Of a DNA stretch of 64,000 bases, positions 63,181 to 64,000 are shown in pieces. Position 1 is the first letter of the stretch; each line of letters begins with the position of its first letter. Source of the stretch: Thiocapsa bogorovii (lineage in GTDB: Bacteria; Pseudomonadota; Gammaproteobacteria; Chromatiales; Chromatiaceae); the NCBI RefSeq assembly GCF_021228795.1, contig NZ_CP089309.1, positions 3,965,501 through 4,029,500 of the forward strand. Direction: 5' to 3'. A model generated the notes under the pieces. That model did not search any database and was not told the origin of the DNA. It was given only the letters and a program-made list of their open reading frames with translations. Position numbers and translations under genes: made by a program.

Positions 63181-64000
63181 ATGACCTTGCTCAGCCTCGA
63201 CTCCGTCGCCCTCTCCTATGGCCTGCCGCCGCTCTTGGAGGACGTCTCCTTCAGCATCGAGCGCGGCGAGCGGATCTGCTTGATCGGCCGCAACGGTGCC
63301 GGCAAGTCGACCTTGCTGCGGATCATCGACGGGGAGATCCAGGCCGACTCGGGTCAGATCCGCGCCTCAGCCGGGCTCAAGGTGGCGCGCCTGACGCAGG
63401 AGATCCCGCGCGGGGAGGAGGGGAGCGTCTTCGAGGTGGTCTCGGCCGGCCTGGGCGATCTGGGCGTTCTTCTAAGCGACTATTTCAAGCTCTCCCACGG
63501 CTTGGGAACCCATCCGAGCGAGGAGGACCTGACCCGTCTGGCACGGGTGCAGCAGCAATTGGAGGACGGCGGCGGCTGGGCGATCGAGCAACGCACAGAG
63601 CGCGTCATCTCGCGCCTCGGGCTCGACGCCGAGGCCCGATTCGGTGCGCTCTCGGGTGGTCTTCAACGGCGCGTCTTGCTCGCACGCGCTCTGGTGACTG
63701 AGCCCGATCTGCTGCTGCTCGACGAGCCGACCAACCATCTGGACATCGATGCGATCGATTGGCTCGAAGACTTCCTGATCGACTTTCCGGGCTCGCTGCT
63801 CTTCGTCACCCATGATCGGCGCTTCCTGCAACGGGTCGCGACCCGGATCCTGGAGCTCGATCGCGGGCGGATCACGGACTGGCCCGGGGACTACGCCAAT
63901 TATCTGCGGCGCCGCGAGGAGCGTCTGCATGCCGAGGCACAAGCGGCGGCGCAGTTCGACCGCAAGCTCGCCGAGGAGGAGGTTTGGATCCGCCAAGGCA
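63181..64000 (+). CDS. uup: ABC-F family ATPase, Uup-like (partial at window end)
   Basis: The ATG at 63181 starts MTLLSLDSVALSYGLPPLLE. The first ABC domain has Walker A IGRNGAGKSTLLRII, signature ALSGGLQRRVLLARAL, Walker B LLLLDEPTNHLDIDAIDWLE and the H-loop FVTHDRRFLQRV. The linker region (RREERLHAEAQAAAQFDRKL) follows, and the gene runs off the window before the second domain. ABC-F proteins act on ribosomes or, for Uup, on DNA structures. Confidence 0.93.
   Translation, partial: MTLLSLDSVALSYGLPPLLEDVSFSIERGERICLIGRNGAGKSTLLRIIDGEIQADSGQIRASAGLKVARLTQEIPRGEEGSVFEVVSAGLGDLGVLLSDYFKLSHGLGTHPSEEDLTRLARVQQQLEDGGGWAIEQRTERVISRLGLDAEARFGALSGGLQRRVLLARALVTEPDLLLLDEPTNHLDIDAIDWLEDFLIDFPGSLLFVTHDRRFLQRVATRILELDRGRITDWPGDYANYLRRREERLHAEAQAAAQFDRKLAEEEVWIRQG

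Noticed and set aside
1-64000. CRISPR arrays, prompted by the AcrVA2-like gene
   Set aside because: No regularly spaced direct repeats were seen. The 85-bp hairpin elements are irregularly placed and lack direct-repeat spacing.

Overview
The window is GC-rich DNA from a gammaproteobacterium. The core genes (CydABX, DarP, RecJ, LemA with an M48 protease, ExbBD-MsbA-LpxK-KdsB), the diheme c-type cytochrome, the DUF302 protein and the GlpC-like/DUF3501 pair would fit a Chromatiaceae-like purple sulfur bacterium. That placement is inference from gene content only.

Positions 1 to about 27,800 are an accessory region that is mostly mobile-element wreckage. It opens with three coupled genes for large proteins of unknown function that share a beta-rich repeat. 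A relative of them lies at 8664-9524, beyond an IS1380-type element that itself carries an IS3-family element. Then come a frameshifted DUF6399-like gene, a secreted ricin-B-type lectin protein, an IS630 element, a group II intron, an IS66 remnant, and a broken gene resembling the anti-CRISPR AcrVA2. The last is split by two identical tandem IS1595-type elements with perfect 8-bp target duplications. After two ordinary genes (DUF1643, VTT/DedA-type membrane protein) follow an intact IS1380 copy, ends of group II introns joined tail to head, and a decayed recombinase-in-trio (RIT) element with 33-bp inverted repeats. The region ends at tRNA-Glu and tRNA-Ala.

Positions 28,000-64,000 are conserved chromosome. 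In order: HtpX; cytochrome b561 with YceI; a HAD phosphatase, DUF3501 and heterodisulfide-reductase-like Fe-S operon; glutathione peroxidase; ferredoxin-NADP reductase; ATP-dependent DNA ligase; Fe-S photolyase-like protein; FAD oxidoreductase; diheme cytochrome c; a lipid/sugar membrane operon (ArnC-like, ArnT-like, PAP2); DarP; LemA-M48-RecJ; ExbB-ExbD-MsbA-LpxK-KdsB for lipid A and Kdo supply and export; CydABX bd oxidase; a NifX-like protein, a DUF6858-like protein and an Fnr-type regulator; and the start of an ABC-F ATPase.

The most unusual signal is a family of about twelve intergenic elements, 83-88 bp each, confined to the conserved half. Each is bounded by covarying inverted repeats of the form TRAAcYGCGYC and most have unrelated interiors. 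Several occur as tandem pairs joined by an 18-26-bp A+T-rich linker. In seven cases the first three bases of the element are the stop codon of the neighbouring gene. The second strong signal is the interrupted AcrVA2-like gene, whose frame is restored exactly when the IS pair is removed.
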